The notes under the pieces: model-generated
Databases searched by the model: none
Told to the model about the DNA's origin: nothing
The model's input: only the letters and a program-made list of their open reading frames with translations
NCBI GenBank assembly: GCA_009594995.1
Contig: VOPR01000025.1
Location: forward strand, 86,705 to 150,704
DNA: 64,000 nucleotides
From: Nitrospira sp.
GTDB taxonomy: Bacteria; Nitrospirota; Nitrospiria; Nitrospirales; Nitrospiraceae
Direction of reading: 5' to 3'
Translations under genes and position numbers: made by a program
Shown: piece by piece, positions 44,084 to 54,448 of the stretch
Layout of the letters: each line of letters starts with the position of its first letter
Numbering within the stretch: position 1 is the first letter of the stretch

Positions 44084-45622
44084 TCATTGGGGCCTAAAAA
44101 CATCCAGATGTTTCAACATCGTTATTCTTTTTGATGATTTGGCTACTGATTCGAAGACACTAAAATCAGATGCCGATTTAAACAGGTTAAATCGGCTGGT
44201 GTAAGTAGCTCTCACTATAGGATCAACGAACTTATAACGCCCCTTCAAAGCGCTGTGGAGTTTATTGGCCCGCGCAAAATATACAACCCACATAATGAGA
44301 TACCTGTTATCCGACTTTCGCCTGCAGAGTTCGGCGAGAAGGCTTCCCAGATAGCTGGCGATATCTTCCTCGTGGTGAAAACCAAACGGCGTTTTCAATA
44401 TCTGTTCTATGATCGCGAGAACCCGAGGGAAGGCCTTAACGCGAGCTTTGCCCAGCATTAGCAATAGACTGATAACTTTGGGTAGTGTTTTTTTGCTAAG
44501 CTCAACTCGAAGCTTGTGGTGCCTAGTGGTGATATCGGAAAGAAACCGATCAATGATTCCAGTCCCAGGATCTTTACGATCAATATTTATCACTGAAAGA
44601 CATACTTCTTTAAACCTCTTAAAGGAGTAAAACCGCTTGGGATTAGGATTTATAGCGTGATATTCCGAGACCCACCTTCTAAAGATTCCGTCCGGTAACT
44701 CATATACTTTTGTTTTTTCCTCGTTTAATTGAAGCTTGTATTCTTTTAAAGATCGCTGGAGCTCTTTCAAAGTATTCCGTGCAGCATCATCGGTCTTACC
44801 CAAGATCCAATAGTCGTCTTTGAATCTTACAACGGTCACGTCTACGTCAAGGGATTTAGAAAGTAACCTGTCCACACCTGAAAGAACTAATTCGGAGATC
44901 AGATCCGAAACCACAGGACCAACTGGTATACCATTGGTGCAACCATCGTTCGCGTTTTGGAAAAGCTTGTCCAGCCGGTTGCCGTACAAACTGTGATCAT
45001 ATCTATTCGCCCCCTTGCGGATGAATCGTTTTCCATGCAATGCCCATGGAATACTGTGCGTGTATATCGAGGCATAGAAGTTTTTGATATCCGTCTTAAT
45101 GAGAACTTTGTACTTGTATGCTTCGGAAGCAACATCGTTTTCCGTCATTTCGATGTACTCGTAAATCATTCTGCCACTACGAAGCTTCCCTATATCGCCT
45201 GGGCTGCGCACATCGATGGGTACGGGGAAGCTGTAGCAACACACCTTTATGTCAGTATGAAAAATGGATTTTAGGAAATGTTTCCAATTGCTAGTAATTA
45301 TATGTGCTATGTCCGAATGAATTTCCGGATCCATTATTCCGAATGTACGGTCCGCGAGGTCAGTCTTGGGAAAGTGAACATCCTGCAGATCTGTAATCTT
45401 AGGTTTGTAACTGCTCTTGGAATGTTTGAAATATCGCTTACCATATTTGGGAAATTTCGTAACTGCAAAGCATGGGGGTAACACATACGGTTCAGGGAAA
45501 TACCCCTTAGTCACTAACCAGGCATAAAGCTTGGGACGTGTAAGTAGCTTGGCAAATCTCGCTGTCTTAACAGCATGCGAACGAAACGGAATAATCATCA
45601 GTCGACTCCGGGCTGAAGCCAC
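44084..45622 (-). CDS. Reverse transcriptase, probable defence type
   Basis: 512 aa, too short for a group II intron maturase, and no X or endonuclease domain is seen. RT motifs in order: KTDIKNFYASIYTHSIPWAL (motif 3), GIPVGPVVSDLISELVL (motif 4) and VVRFKDDYWILG (catalytic D269-D270 in a FKDD variant). LNEEKTKVYELPDG follows. The YTHSIPWALHGK segment is typical of Abi/UG-type defence RTs. A helical C-terminal region of about 200 residues follows the palm. The exact UG class cannot be set without a tree. The gene is AT-rich compared with the flanking mobility genes. Confidence 0.85.
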   Translation of the reverse strand: MASARSRLMIIPFRSHAVKTARFAKLLTRPKLYAWLVTKGYFPEPYVLPPCFAVTKFPKYGKRYFKHSKSSYKPKITDLQDVHFPKTDLADRTFGIMDPEIHSDIAHIITSNWKHFLKSIFHTDIKVCCYSFPVPIDVRSPGDIGKLRSGRMIYEYIEMTENDVASEAYKYKVLIKTDIKNFYASIYTHSIPWALHGKRFIRKGANRYDHSLYGNRLDKLFQNANDGCTNGIPVGPVVSDLISELVLSGVDRLLSKSLDVDVTVVRFKDDYWILGKTDDAARNTLKELQRSLKEYKLQLNEEKTKVYELPDGIFRRWVSEYHAINPNPKRFYSFKRFKEVCLSVINIDRKDPGTGIIDRFLSDITTRHHKLRVELSKKTLPKVISLLLMLGKARVKAFPRVLAIIEQILKTPFGFHHEEDIASYLGSLLAELCRRKSDNRYLIMWVVYFARANKLHSALKGRYKFVDPIVRATYTSRFNLFKSASDFSVFESVAKSSKRITMLKHLDVFRPQ

Positions 45623-45995
45623 ACAATCGAATATGTAGCGAAACTGGCCCCCTAGTATATTCTATGTAAAACCCGATGGCCATATTGGACTAGAAGGGCC
45701 GCGAGACTACTTTGACCATATAGATCAAGTGAAGCGGGGGCTGCGCCCCCGATCCCCCCGGCCGTCCGGTCCAGTGGTCCGGAACGGCCGGGCGGCCTCG
45801 TTGGGCGGACTCTTCGCATGACCAATCTCCCCATGGTTTCAGTATTTCTTTTCTCTACTCTGTCTTTGTAAGCAACGATCCAACAGAATGGCGGCCAAGC
45901 TGACGCATCGCCGCCTTGTGTAAGGAAGGAGCATCGTTCCCTCCCACCCGTGAGGGATAGTGGACGGGTGACAGGGAGAAATAGATTAGAGTGTT
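45623..45995 (-). ncRNA. Structured non-coding region ahead of the RT
   Basis: 373 bp with several stable hairpins: GGGGGC-TGC-GCCCCC near 45747, a larger GGCCGTCCGG against CCGGAACGGCC near 45760, and CCCTCACGGGTGGGAGGG near 45950. A 115-codon frame (45652-45999) runs through it but its composition is that of translated hairpins. Its position 5' of an RT gene recalls the non-coding RNAs of retrons and some DRT systems. It may instead be a terminator cluster of the upstream mobility operon. Confidence 0.3.
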
Positions 45996-46238
45996 TCACC
46001 GTCGCCCCGTCAGTCCCGCACAGTCGATACAGAGCCAGATTTCACATGTGACGTCATGCTCCCTATAACAAAACCGCACCCACGCCCGTTCAAATTGACA
46101 GAACTCGCACAGCCGTTCCTTCGTATGTTCAGGACAGAGCCATGCTTTGCGCGCACGATCATAGGTGGTCGCTTCCCGTCCGCAACAGGTCGGCCCAAAT
46201 AGACTCGGGAGCTTCAGATCGCATCGATGCCAGATCAT
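45996..46238 (-). CDS. Small zinc-finger-like protein
   Basis: 80 aa from the ATG at 46238, with AGGAGG before it. Eight cysteines in four pairs or near-pairs (GPTCCGRE, WLCPEHTKERLCEFCQF, FCYREH, LCIDCAG) suggest two zinc sites. It starts 2 bp after the replication-type gene and is the last gene of that minus-strand operon. No family name. A DNA- or protein-binding accessory role for the island is inferred. Confidence 0.65.
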   Translation of the reverse strand: MIWHRCDLKLPSLFGPTCCGREATTYDRARKAWLCPEHTKERLCEFCQFERAWVRFCYREHDVTCEIWLCIDCAGLTGRR

Positions 46239-46240
46239 CC

Positions 46241-46954
46241 TCACACCTCCTGATAGACGAGCCCCTTTCCCAATACCAATTGCAAAATCGTGCCGCAGAA
46301 CCAAATGGGATGTCCCGAGAGCAGATCCTCCCAGGTCTTGATAAAGACAATGCGCGGGATTTCGATCTCACCTCTGATCCGACGATACGCGTTCCGGGTG
46401 GACCATTGGTGTCTCATCTCTTCCCACAGTCGACTGATGGGAAAGCCAAGCGACCGCTTCCAGGACCAGCACATATTCACGTAGCCACATTGATCCTGGA
46501 CATATTGGCTGATGACATAGCGGCTCAGACGGTTCCGGGAACGATGGCTGGGCTGATACGCCTTAATCCAGACGACCGGAGCCCCGTGGAGGGCCTGCCA
46601 TTGCGACGAGAGCCATTCCTGGGAGATCCAGAAGCGCCGGGCGCGTTCCCCGTCCGGCACCCGCCAAGCCCAGAAGATATGGAGGACACCATGCCCTTCT
46701 TCTGTCCGGACCTGGTAATACTCCAAACCTTCAAAACCCAGCTGCCGTTCAATCCGTTGACGCAGTTGCTTGTGGTGGTAGGTCAGCTTCTCCGCATCCC
46801 CGCCTTCTGCCGTCGAGAGTGTCACCCACAGCACTTGGAACTGGTGGCACTCCCAGAACCAGAGCAGCGACCGGACCCGGTGATAACCCCGTTTCTGCTT
46901 TCTCGTCCATTCCCCGGCGACTGGCTCCCGCCGAAACTCCTTCCAGCGGCTCAT
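46241..46954 (-). CDS. Replication-initiator-like protein of the island
   Basis: 237 aa from the ATG at 46954, which overlaps the HTH gene stop (ATGA); the longer frame to 47254 has no support. It is rich in Trp and Arg. RTEEGHGVLHIFWAW resembles the E-x-G-x-G-x-x-H region of rolling-circle and filamentous-phage initiators, and LSRYVISQYVQDQ with SWKRSLGF may be a following helix with a Tyr. The classical HUH pair is not complete (HIF only). Replication or mobilisation function is therefore inferred from pattern and context, with moderate doubt. Confidence 0.5.
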   Translation of the reverse strand: MSRWKEFRREPVAGEWTRKQKRGYHRVRSLLWFWECHQFQVLWVTLSTAEGGDAEKLTYHHKQLRQRIERQLGFEGLEYYQVRTEEGHGVLHIFWAWRVPDGERARRFWISQEWLSSQWQALHGAPVVWIKAYQPSHRSRNRLSRYVISQYVQDQCGYVNMCWSWKRSLGFPISRLWEEMRHQWSTRNAYRRIRGEIEIPRIVFIKTWEDLLSGHPIWFCGTILQLVLGKGLVYQEV

Positions 46955-47157
46955 CGGGCAGCCTCGGCTTGAGGAATGGCCGGACGAAGGCCGGCAGACA
47001 AGATCCTCTCCAATTCCTCGATAGGAATCCGCACGGCGCGCACCGACGGCTTCACATAGGCGATCTGCCGTTTCAGGATGTATTTCCTGATCGTGCTTTC
47101 CTTGAGCCCTAACCGGTTCGCCGCTTCTCGAATGGTGATCAATTTTGTACTGACCAT
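46951..47157 (-). CDS. Excisionase-like HTH protein
   Basis: 68 aa from the ATG at 47157, with AAGGAGGTGCCTG upstream. A MerR/HTH_17-type winged helix covers most of the protein: LITIREAANRLGLKESTIRK, YILKRQIAYVKPSVRAVRIP, then the helix IEELERIL. Proteins of this size next to an integrase usually are Xis factors or operon regulators. The gene heads the minus-strand operon and has a palindrome 35 bp upstream of its start. Confidence 0.75.
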   Translation of the reverse strand: MVSTKLITIREAANRLGLKESTIRKYILKRQIAYVKPSVRAVRIPIEELERILSAGLRPAIPQAEAAR

Positions 47158-47191
47158 CAGGCACCTCCTTAGAGAAAGTGATTGTGAAAAG

Positions 47192-47219
47192 ATCACGCTT
47201 ATATATTTTTAGGCGTGAT
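47192..47219. promoter_or_regulatory. Operator candidate between the two island operons
   Basis: ATCACGCTT and AGGCGTGAT form inverted arms with one G-T pair around ATATATTTTT. It overlaps a TATATAA-like -10 for the minus-strand operon and lies 142 bp before the plus-strand gene. Likely bound by the HTH protein at 46951. Confidence 0.45.
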
Positions 47220-47361
47220 TGCTCTTGACAGCCATTAGCAAGGCGGAGGTACACTTGCCAAACAAATTCAGGTGGAGACAGCCCTTCAGCACGACACTTT
47301 TTTCAGTGGTGTTGGGATAAGGAAGACGGAGAGGGTTTGGCATGAGAAAGGAGCCGAAGGC

Positions 47362-48001
47362 ATGAGCGCACAGAGGAAAGCCAAACAGGAATTCCAACAG
47401 GAGTACCAGAAAGCCATCGAGCGCATCCGCACGATGGCGGACGGCGCCGTCGGATGGGTACTCAGGTTCCTGCAAACGGACCTAGAGGCCCTGACCCCGA
47501 CCGAATGGACGTTGGTAGCGTTTGAAGTCGCGGCCTTTGTCGATGAGACGGGAGACCGATACGGCGGGATGGTGGCCCCCGAAAGCGGGTGGAGCGTAGA
47601 AGGGGTACCCAATGCAGAGAACTATCAGACGATTCCCAGCCGCAAAGAAGCCCAGGACATTCAGGCTGCCGTCCTGGAACAGTTAGAGCGCTATTGGCAC
47701 GAGGGATACACCGCCTTCACCTTTCCCCAGATGACGCTGGTCGTGGTGTCCCCCGGCGGGTTCTCTGATGAGACCGGGACGATCATCGTGGTCGCGAAAC
47801 GCAAGGCCAAGGAGTTTGAATACCGCTTTCTCCACCTCCTGGCCCAGTCCGGGGACTACATTCGTCGCTGCCCGGAATGCGCCAAGATCTATTTAGCGAT
47901 CCGGAGGGACCAGGTATACTGCCAGCCGCGCTGCCAGAACCGAGTCGCGGCGAGAAAGTGGCGCGAGGCCCAGAAGACCGGGGAGCGAAAGGAGAGCCAC
48001 C

Positions 48002-48027
<26 letters not shown>
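47362..48027 (+). CDS. CGNR-like zinc-finger protein upstream of the integrase
   Basis: 221 aa from the ATG at 47362, with AGAAAGGAG 8 nt before it. The body is unrecognised. The C-terminus has a treble-clef-like finger of the CGNR/ABATE kind: RRCPECAKIYLAIRRDQVYC then QPRCQNRVAARKWRE. A basic tail ends the protein (GERKESHRGKKNGKG). It overlaps the integrase start by 26 bp, so the two are translationally linked. A regulatory or recombination-directionality role is inferred. Confidence 0.7.
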
Positions 48028-49234
<1,207 letters not shown>

Positions 49235-49850
49235 ACTCATTTTTCCAACTATTTATGGGATGAGTATTCAACAACACTTTTGTGCAGTGTTCCCGGCGTG
49301 ATCTTCAGGAGGCACCTGAAAGCCGATTCCCCCTGCCATAGTTCGATCACGCTCAGGACCGACTGCTCTGCTGAAGCGGGTCGTCCTTTGTGCGCGAACA
49401 CATGCCGAGTATTAAGACTGCAGGCATTTGCGATCTACTCTAGCGTCATTTTTACTGTGTCTAGATACTCCGACGGCCCATCTAATGTCAAAAATGATTC
49501 CTGATACTTCACGGAAATCTTCCTACTTCCGGAATCCACTCCGTCTGGCACCTAAGAACACGAGAACACTCTCGACGATCGAACTAGTCGAAGAAGTAGA
49601 TCAAATACTACAGGGAGACTAGGGAAGTCTCTATACCATGGAACGGGTAACCCATGGCATAAAAAGCCCTGTGTGAAGAGCCTCCCGTGTTTCTTCAGTG
49701 AGACCCGACCGAAGGACGGAGCGGTTGGTGATCAGGTGCCCGCGGTTGAACCCGGTTCATGCGGCATTCCACGATACATCCCTTCACTGCAACCAATGAT
49801 TTTTTTCTAAGGGGTACCCGTGACCCCGTCAATCTCGGATCAATCGAACC
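49235..49850. other. Mostly gene-free stretch right of the island
   Basis: 616 bp. The only plausible gene is a 45-codon frame at 49485-49622 (MSKMIPDTSRKSSYF to STIELVEEVDQILQGD), with no clear ribosome-binding site. After it, CCATGG and CCCATGG form a weak hairpin near 49640. Nothing else is recognised. Confidence 0.35.
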
Positions 49851-50987
49851 ATGCCCTTGAACCGTTCGAGTAAATTGTTGGGGCTGGAAGCGATCCGCTT
49901 TGGTTCAGCTTTTGCGGTTCTCATCTGGCATTACCAGCACTTTGCATTTGTCGCGTACCGTCTCACGCAATTTGAAGCGGCACGGCAACCCTTCTACCCC
50001 GCCTTCAAATGGCTATACGATTACGGATTTTATGGCGTTCAGGTGTTCTGGTGTATCAGCGGGTTCATATTTTTCTGGAAATACAGCGCACCCATAGCGA
50101 CCAAACTCGTTGACGCAAAGGAATTCTTCGTCCTACGGTTTTCGAGGCTCTATCCCTTACACATCACCACCCTGCTCCTTGTCGCACTGCTCCAACTTGT
50201 GTACTTTCACTACAATCATTTCTATTTTGTAAACCCGAGCAACGATTCCAAGCACTTCTTCCTGCAGCTATTCCTCGCGAGTAGCTGGGGATTTGAACGG
50301 GGATATAGTTTCAACAGCCCAATCTGGTCAATCTCGGTTGAGGTCCTCGTCTATGTGTTCTTTTTTGGAACGGCTCGATTTCTCGGCACTTCGCCGGCAC
50401 TCAATATTGTCGTGCTGTTACTTTGTGTGATTCTCAGAAAAATGAATGTCGATTCGCCCGTGGTGGAGTGCATCGCGTTCTTTTACAGCGGGGGACTATC
50501 CGCGTTAGCGCTCCAGCACTTTTCAAAAACCAAATATCACACAGGGCTCAAGATTCTGGCTGCGTGCATCGCAGTCCTTGTGCCAATCCTGGTGTATACG
50601 AGTGGGATGCTTTGGCCTAAGTATCTTATCCATTTTGCGTTACTCACCTACATCCCTACGCTTCTTTATTGCCTCGCCAACGACTTCCCTGCAGGCCCGA
50701 AGATGCAACTTGTCATTGCCATAGCTGGAAGCGTGACCTATTCCAGTTACCTCATCCATTTCCCACTTCAAATCGTGATCGCCCTGGCCTTCGGGTACTT
50801 CAACAAGCCAATTCCCTTTTATAACGCATACTTTTTTGTCGCATTCATCACGACCACGTTCTCCTGCGCACTGCTGGTCTATCGCTACGTCGAAATGCCG
50901 GCCCAGGCCTATATTCGGAATACATGGATGCCCGCTCACGCGACACCGGTCAGTTGGGGTTCGCCGAATTGGATCCGGATTAGATAA
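49851..50987 (+). CDS. Acyltransferase-3 family membrane protein
   Basis: 378 aa with about ten membrane helices. Family motifs: LEAIRFGSAFAVLIWHYQHF (catalytic His region), FYGVQVFWCISGFIFFW, LRFSRLYPLHI and FNSPIWSISVEVLVYVFFFG. Members O-acetylate or O-succinylate sugars of polysaccharides or lipids in the inner membrane. The gene is somewhat AT-richer than the flanks, which may mean transfer. Substrate unknown; no glycan cluster adjoins it. Confidence 0.87.
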   Translation: MPLNRSSKLLGLEAIRFGSAFAVLIWHYQHFAFVAYRLTQFEAARQPFYPAFKWLYDYGFYGVQVFWCISGFIFFWKYSAPIATKLVDAKEFFVLRFSRLYPLHITTLLLVALLQLVYFHYNHFYFVNPSNDSKHFFLQLFLASSWGFERGYSFNSPIWSISVEVLVYVFFFGTARFLGTSPALNIVVLLLCVILRKMNVDSPVVECIAFFYSGGLSALALQHFSKTKYHTGLKILAACIAVLVPILVYTSGMLWPKYLIHFALLTYIPTLLYCLANDFPAGPKMQLVIAIAGSVTYSSYLIHFPLQIVIALAFGYFNKPIPFYNAYFFVAFITTTFSCALLVYRYVEMPAQAYIRNTWMPAHATPVSWGSPNWIRIR

Positions 50988-51150
50988 TATCCAGCCCGCT
51001 TCATCCTCTCCTCAAGACGTACCTCCGCCCATAAAACCACCCGCGGACGCTCGCGAGTGCCGTATAATGCCTGCTCTTAGCAGCCACTCGCCAAGCATCG
51101 CACTTGGAGCGGGTGTGCCTGGGCCGGCCACCGCTATGAAGGAGACCATC

Positions 51151-51990
51151 ATGTCGCCACGAACCAGCGCATCCTCCTCCCTCCGGCGAACTCGAGCCGC
51201 GGGCAATGCTCCTGACTATCCCGGATTCGCCCTCAAAACCGGGGTCAAGGCCCCCTCTTCCATTCGAGCGGTACAGCAACGGCTCAACACCATCGGGTGC
51301 GGACCGGTTGCCGTGAATGGAATCTTTGATCGTGCGACGCAGGAGGCCGTGCAACTCCTGCAAGCGCGCTCCGTGGATCGGCAAGGACAATCCCTTACCA
51401 TTGATGGCGTCGTCGGACCGCTTACTTGGGCAGCACTCTTCGGAGCACAGAGGCTACCAACGATCGCAGAGATACCGATTTCCCCGTTGGTGAAAGCCAC
51501 CCTCAGCGTCGCATCTTCGCAGGTTGGAGTGATGGAAGAACCGCCCGGCTCAAACCGCGGCCCGCAAGTGGACGACTATCTAAAAGCGGTCGGACTCGAT
51601 CCCGCTACCGACAGCTATGCCTGGTGCGCCGCATTTGTCTATTGGTCCTTCAAGCAGGCCGCAGCCCGCGTGGGGACCGACAATCCCGCCATGCGCACCG
51701 CCGGCGTACTGGATCACTGGAGAAAAGCCGGGCGGGCCGGGGTCACTCGTTTGGTATCGGAAGAGATTCTCGCTGACCTGTCGCTGCTGAAGCCGGGACT
51801 GGTCTTTGTGATCAACACCGGCGGAGGCCACGGCCACATGGGATTGGTCGAAGACTTTCGCGACGATCGCTTGATCACCATCGAAGGAAACACGAATCTC
51901 CCCGGAGACCGTGAAGGAGTCGGAGTGTTCCGGCGAACCGGCCGCAAGATCTCCGATATCAACCAGGGCTTCCTGAGTTACGACTCGTAG
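51151..51990 (+). CDS. Peptidoglycan-binding and CHAP-type protein
   Basis: 279 aa from the ATG at 51151, with AAGGAG 6 nt upstream; the frame is open much further (to 50836) without support. A peptidoglycan-binding domain 1 covers residues about 30-95 (VQQRLNTIGCGPVAVNGIFD, then VDGVVGPLTW-like IDGVVGPLTWAALFG). A CHAP-type domain follows with Cys in YAWCAAFVYWSF, His in GHGHMGLVED and EGNTN. The likely activity is amidase or endopeptidase on cell-wall peptide stems. No clear signal peptide is seen, which is odd for such an enzyme. Confidence 0.8.
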   Translation: MSPRTSASSSLRRTRAAGNAPDYPGFALKTGVKAPSSIRAVQQRLNTIGCGPVAVNGIFDRATQEAVQLLQARSVDRQGQSLTIDGVVGPLTWAALFGAQRLPTIAEIPISPLVKATLSVASSQVGVMEEPPGSNRGPQVDDYLKAVGLDPATDSYAWCAAFVYWSFKQAAARVGTDNPAMRTAGVLDHWRKAGRAGVTRLVSEEILADLSLLKPGLVFVINTGGGHGHMGLVEDFRDDRLITIEGNTNLPGDREGVGVFRRTGRKISDINQGFLSYDS

Positions 51991-52189
51991 CCCGCTGGAG
52001 GAGCAACCGAGTTCTGCGGTTCTCCCATGGACCGGAGCTTATCGGCCCTACCATTCTCCACACGGAGTTTGTACTATGTCCAGGCCTCCAGGGAAAATGA
52101 TCGCCATCCTGGCAGGTACTACGTACTGATCCAACCGCCGTGCGATCCGACGCGAGGCGCGCTCAAGAGGCAGCCCCTTCACCTTCGGC

Positions 52190-53575
52190 ATGCAAGACGT
52201 TCATCCGACTCCATCATTCACGCTGACCGATGTATCCGGCGGCCTGCCGCTACTTGGCCATCTCCTCGCGTTCAAAAAGCACCCACTGAACGCGATGTCG
52301 GAATGGTGGCACCGTCATGGCGATGCGCTGCGCTTCCGGCTGGGCCCTAAAACGGTCTATCTGTTCAATCATCCCGATCTTGCCGAAGAGATTCTGGTCC
52401 GGCAATCAGACCGTTTCGTGAAAGTGTATGAGCAGCAGCGGCCCACTGGCCTCGCCTTGGTGCTGGGCAATGGGCTGGTCACCAGTTCCGGAGAGATCTG
52501 GAAGCAGCACCGGCGCGTCATCCAACCGGTCTTTCACCGCTCACGCGTGGCGGCCATGGCCGATCGAATGGTGCAGGTGGGTGAACAACGGCTCACCGGC
52601 TGGTCCGCTCAATCCGGCCAGACGGTCGACATCGCCCACGAAATGATGCAACTGACCCTGGAAGTGATCTCGCAAACCATGTTTCATACCAGCGTCGCGA
52701 ACCGCATCGACCAGATCAGTCACGCGCTACGCGTGAGCCTGAAGTATGCGTTCGACTCGTTCCATAGTCCCTTGAGTCTTCCAGCGTGGGTGCCGACCGC
52801 GCGCAACCGTGAATTTCTGCGCGCCCTGCGGTTCATGGACGAATTGATCTTTGAATTGCTCACCGAGCGGAGGCGCAGCGGGGCACAACATGACGACCTC
52901 CTCGACTTGCTTCTCAAGGCCCGGGATGAGGAAACCGGCACGGGGCTGAGCGATCAGGAACTGCGGGACGAAGCCCTGACGATCTTCGCAGCAGGACACG
53001 AAACCACCGCCAATGCACTCTCCTGGACATGGTACCTGCTCGCCACCCGCCCCGAGGCAAAGGCACGTTTTCACGAGGAAGTGGACCGGGTGTTGCAAGG
53101 ACGAACACCTCGCGCGGAGGATCTGCACCAGCTCCCCTACACACGCGCGGTCTTCGATGAAGCACTCCGCTTGTATCCCCCGGTACCAGCCATCCAGCGA
53201 AAGACGGTGACCCGTACGACCCTCGGCGGAATGACATTACCGGCCGGTGCCATCATCCTCGTCGGTCTGTACAACATGCATCGGCATCCCGCGTTTTGGC
53301 CCGACCCCGAACGCTTCCTGCCTGAACGATGGCTGAATGACGAACGGACCTCTCCCCGCCGGGCCTACATGCCGTTCGGCGCAGGGCCTCGGGCTTGTGT
53401 CGGGACTCATTTTGCGACGATGGAGGGAACGCTGCTTCTGGCCCTGATCGGCTGCCGTTATGATCCGCAACTTGCGCAGGAGCGCGTTGAGCCTGAAGTG
53501 ATGGTGACCTTGAGGCCGAAGCATGGCATTCGCATGACGCTTCAGCCGCGACATCAAAGAGTCGCTTCTGCTTAA
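52190..53575 (+). CDS. Cytochrome P450
   Basis: 461 aa, soluble type. The oxygen-activation helix has AGHETTANALSW, the ExxR motif is EALRLYPP, and the haem-binding loop is FGAGPRACVG with ligand C403. It opens with PLLGHLLAFKKHPLNAMSEW. It is closest in pattern to CYP4/CYP102-like fatty-acid and terpene hydroxylases, but the substrate cannot be told. No ferredoxin or reductase gene is nearby. The 200 bp upstream gap shows no gene. Confidence 0.93.
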   Translation: MQDVHPTPSFTLTDVSGGLPLLGHLLAFKKHPLNAMSEWWHRHGDALRFRLGPKTVYLFNHPDLAEEILVRQSDRFVKVYEQQRPTGLALVLGNGLVTSSGEIWKQHRRVIQPVFHRSRVAAMADRMVQVGEQRLTGWSAQSGQTVDIAHEMMQLTLEVISQTMFHTSVANRIDQISHALRVSLKYAFDSFHSPLSLPAWVPTARNREFLRALRFMDELIFELLTERRRSGAQHDDLLDLLLKARDEETGTGLSDQELRDEALTIFAAGHETTANALSWTWYLLATRPEAKARFHEEVDRVLQGRTPRAEDLHQLPYTRAVFDEALRLYPPVPAIQRKTVTRTTLGGMTLPAGAIILVGLYNMHRHPAFWPDPERFLPERWLNDERTSPRRAYMPFGAGPRACVGTHFATMEGTLLLALIGCRYDPQLAQERVEPEVMVTLRPKHGIRMTLQPRHQRVASA

Positions 53576-53715
53576 GGGAGAGTTTTCGTAAGGGGTCTAG
53601 CCCGTCGCTGCAAAGCAGCACGGGTTCCAGGTCGAAGACACGTTGGTTGGTTTTCGCTGAGAGGGTAGGATATTCCGGCACACAATGGATGTGCCGGTTC
53701 GCACGAAATGCAATG

Positions 53716-53793
<78 letters not shown>

Positions 53794-54448
53794 ACATAAG
53801 AAATACGATCGCTTTCAGAACCGAGCCGGAACACCCGTAAGGACCTCCCTGGTACCAGGACCGAATTCCAGGTGGTCAAAAGCCTCGCTCGTTGGCAGTC
53901 CGAAGCCTTGCGCCCCAAACGGATACAACTCTAGGCTGCGAGCAGATTTTTCTGGTCTTCTTTATACAGGAACAGGCGATGGAGTGTCCAGGTGAGCCCC
54001 TCCTTGCCCCTCTACCCGCTCGGTTCTCCCCGCCTGAACAGGTTTCAAAATATTCCCACACGTCTCTGCCTACCATCGTCGGGCCGGAGGGGAACACAGT
54101 CCATGCCTGTCCTTCCGTATTAAGCACTTTTGACCAGACCGCACCAGACCTTCCAGGCATACTGTAGTCACAATGGTGATAGTCCCCTCATGGAGATGAC
54201 ACATGAAACGGACGCCGTACTATGACGTGTCGATTGCCGTGCATCCCGGTGTCGAGAGAACCGGAATGGAAACATCTCGTCTCCCATTCCCGCCAATCCA
54301 TCGAGTGTGAGCAATATTGACCAGTCTTCAACCCAGATGAATGCCAGTATCAAGCAGTGCCGCTGATGCTCGCATAGCTCAGATCGGCAGGATGTACCAG
54401 AACCGGCAACCTCATACGCAACACACCCGCTCAGAAGGAGTTTCTGCC
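53794..54448. other. Gene-free stretch
   Basis: 655 bp between tRNA-Pro and the duplicated-domain protein. Frames such as 53892-54167 lack ribosome-binding sites and family patterns. It may be decayed sequence, in keeping with the pseudogene and tRNA fragment further right. Confidence 0.45.

Noticed and set aside
44084..45622. Group II intron maturase
   Set aside because: No maturase or endonuclease domain, no intron domain V/VI near the gene, and the motif 3 region is of the Abi/UG type.
45652..45999. 115-codon minus-strand frame overlapping the zinc-finger gene by ATGA
   Set aside because: It runs through strong GC hairpins, and its composition (RRVRPTRPPGRSGPLDR) is that of translated structure; no family pattern.
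50836..51150. N-terminal extension of the CHAP protein
   Set aside because: It overlaps the acyltransferase gene and lacks a ribosome-binding site; the ATG at 51151 has AAGGAG.
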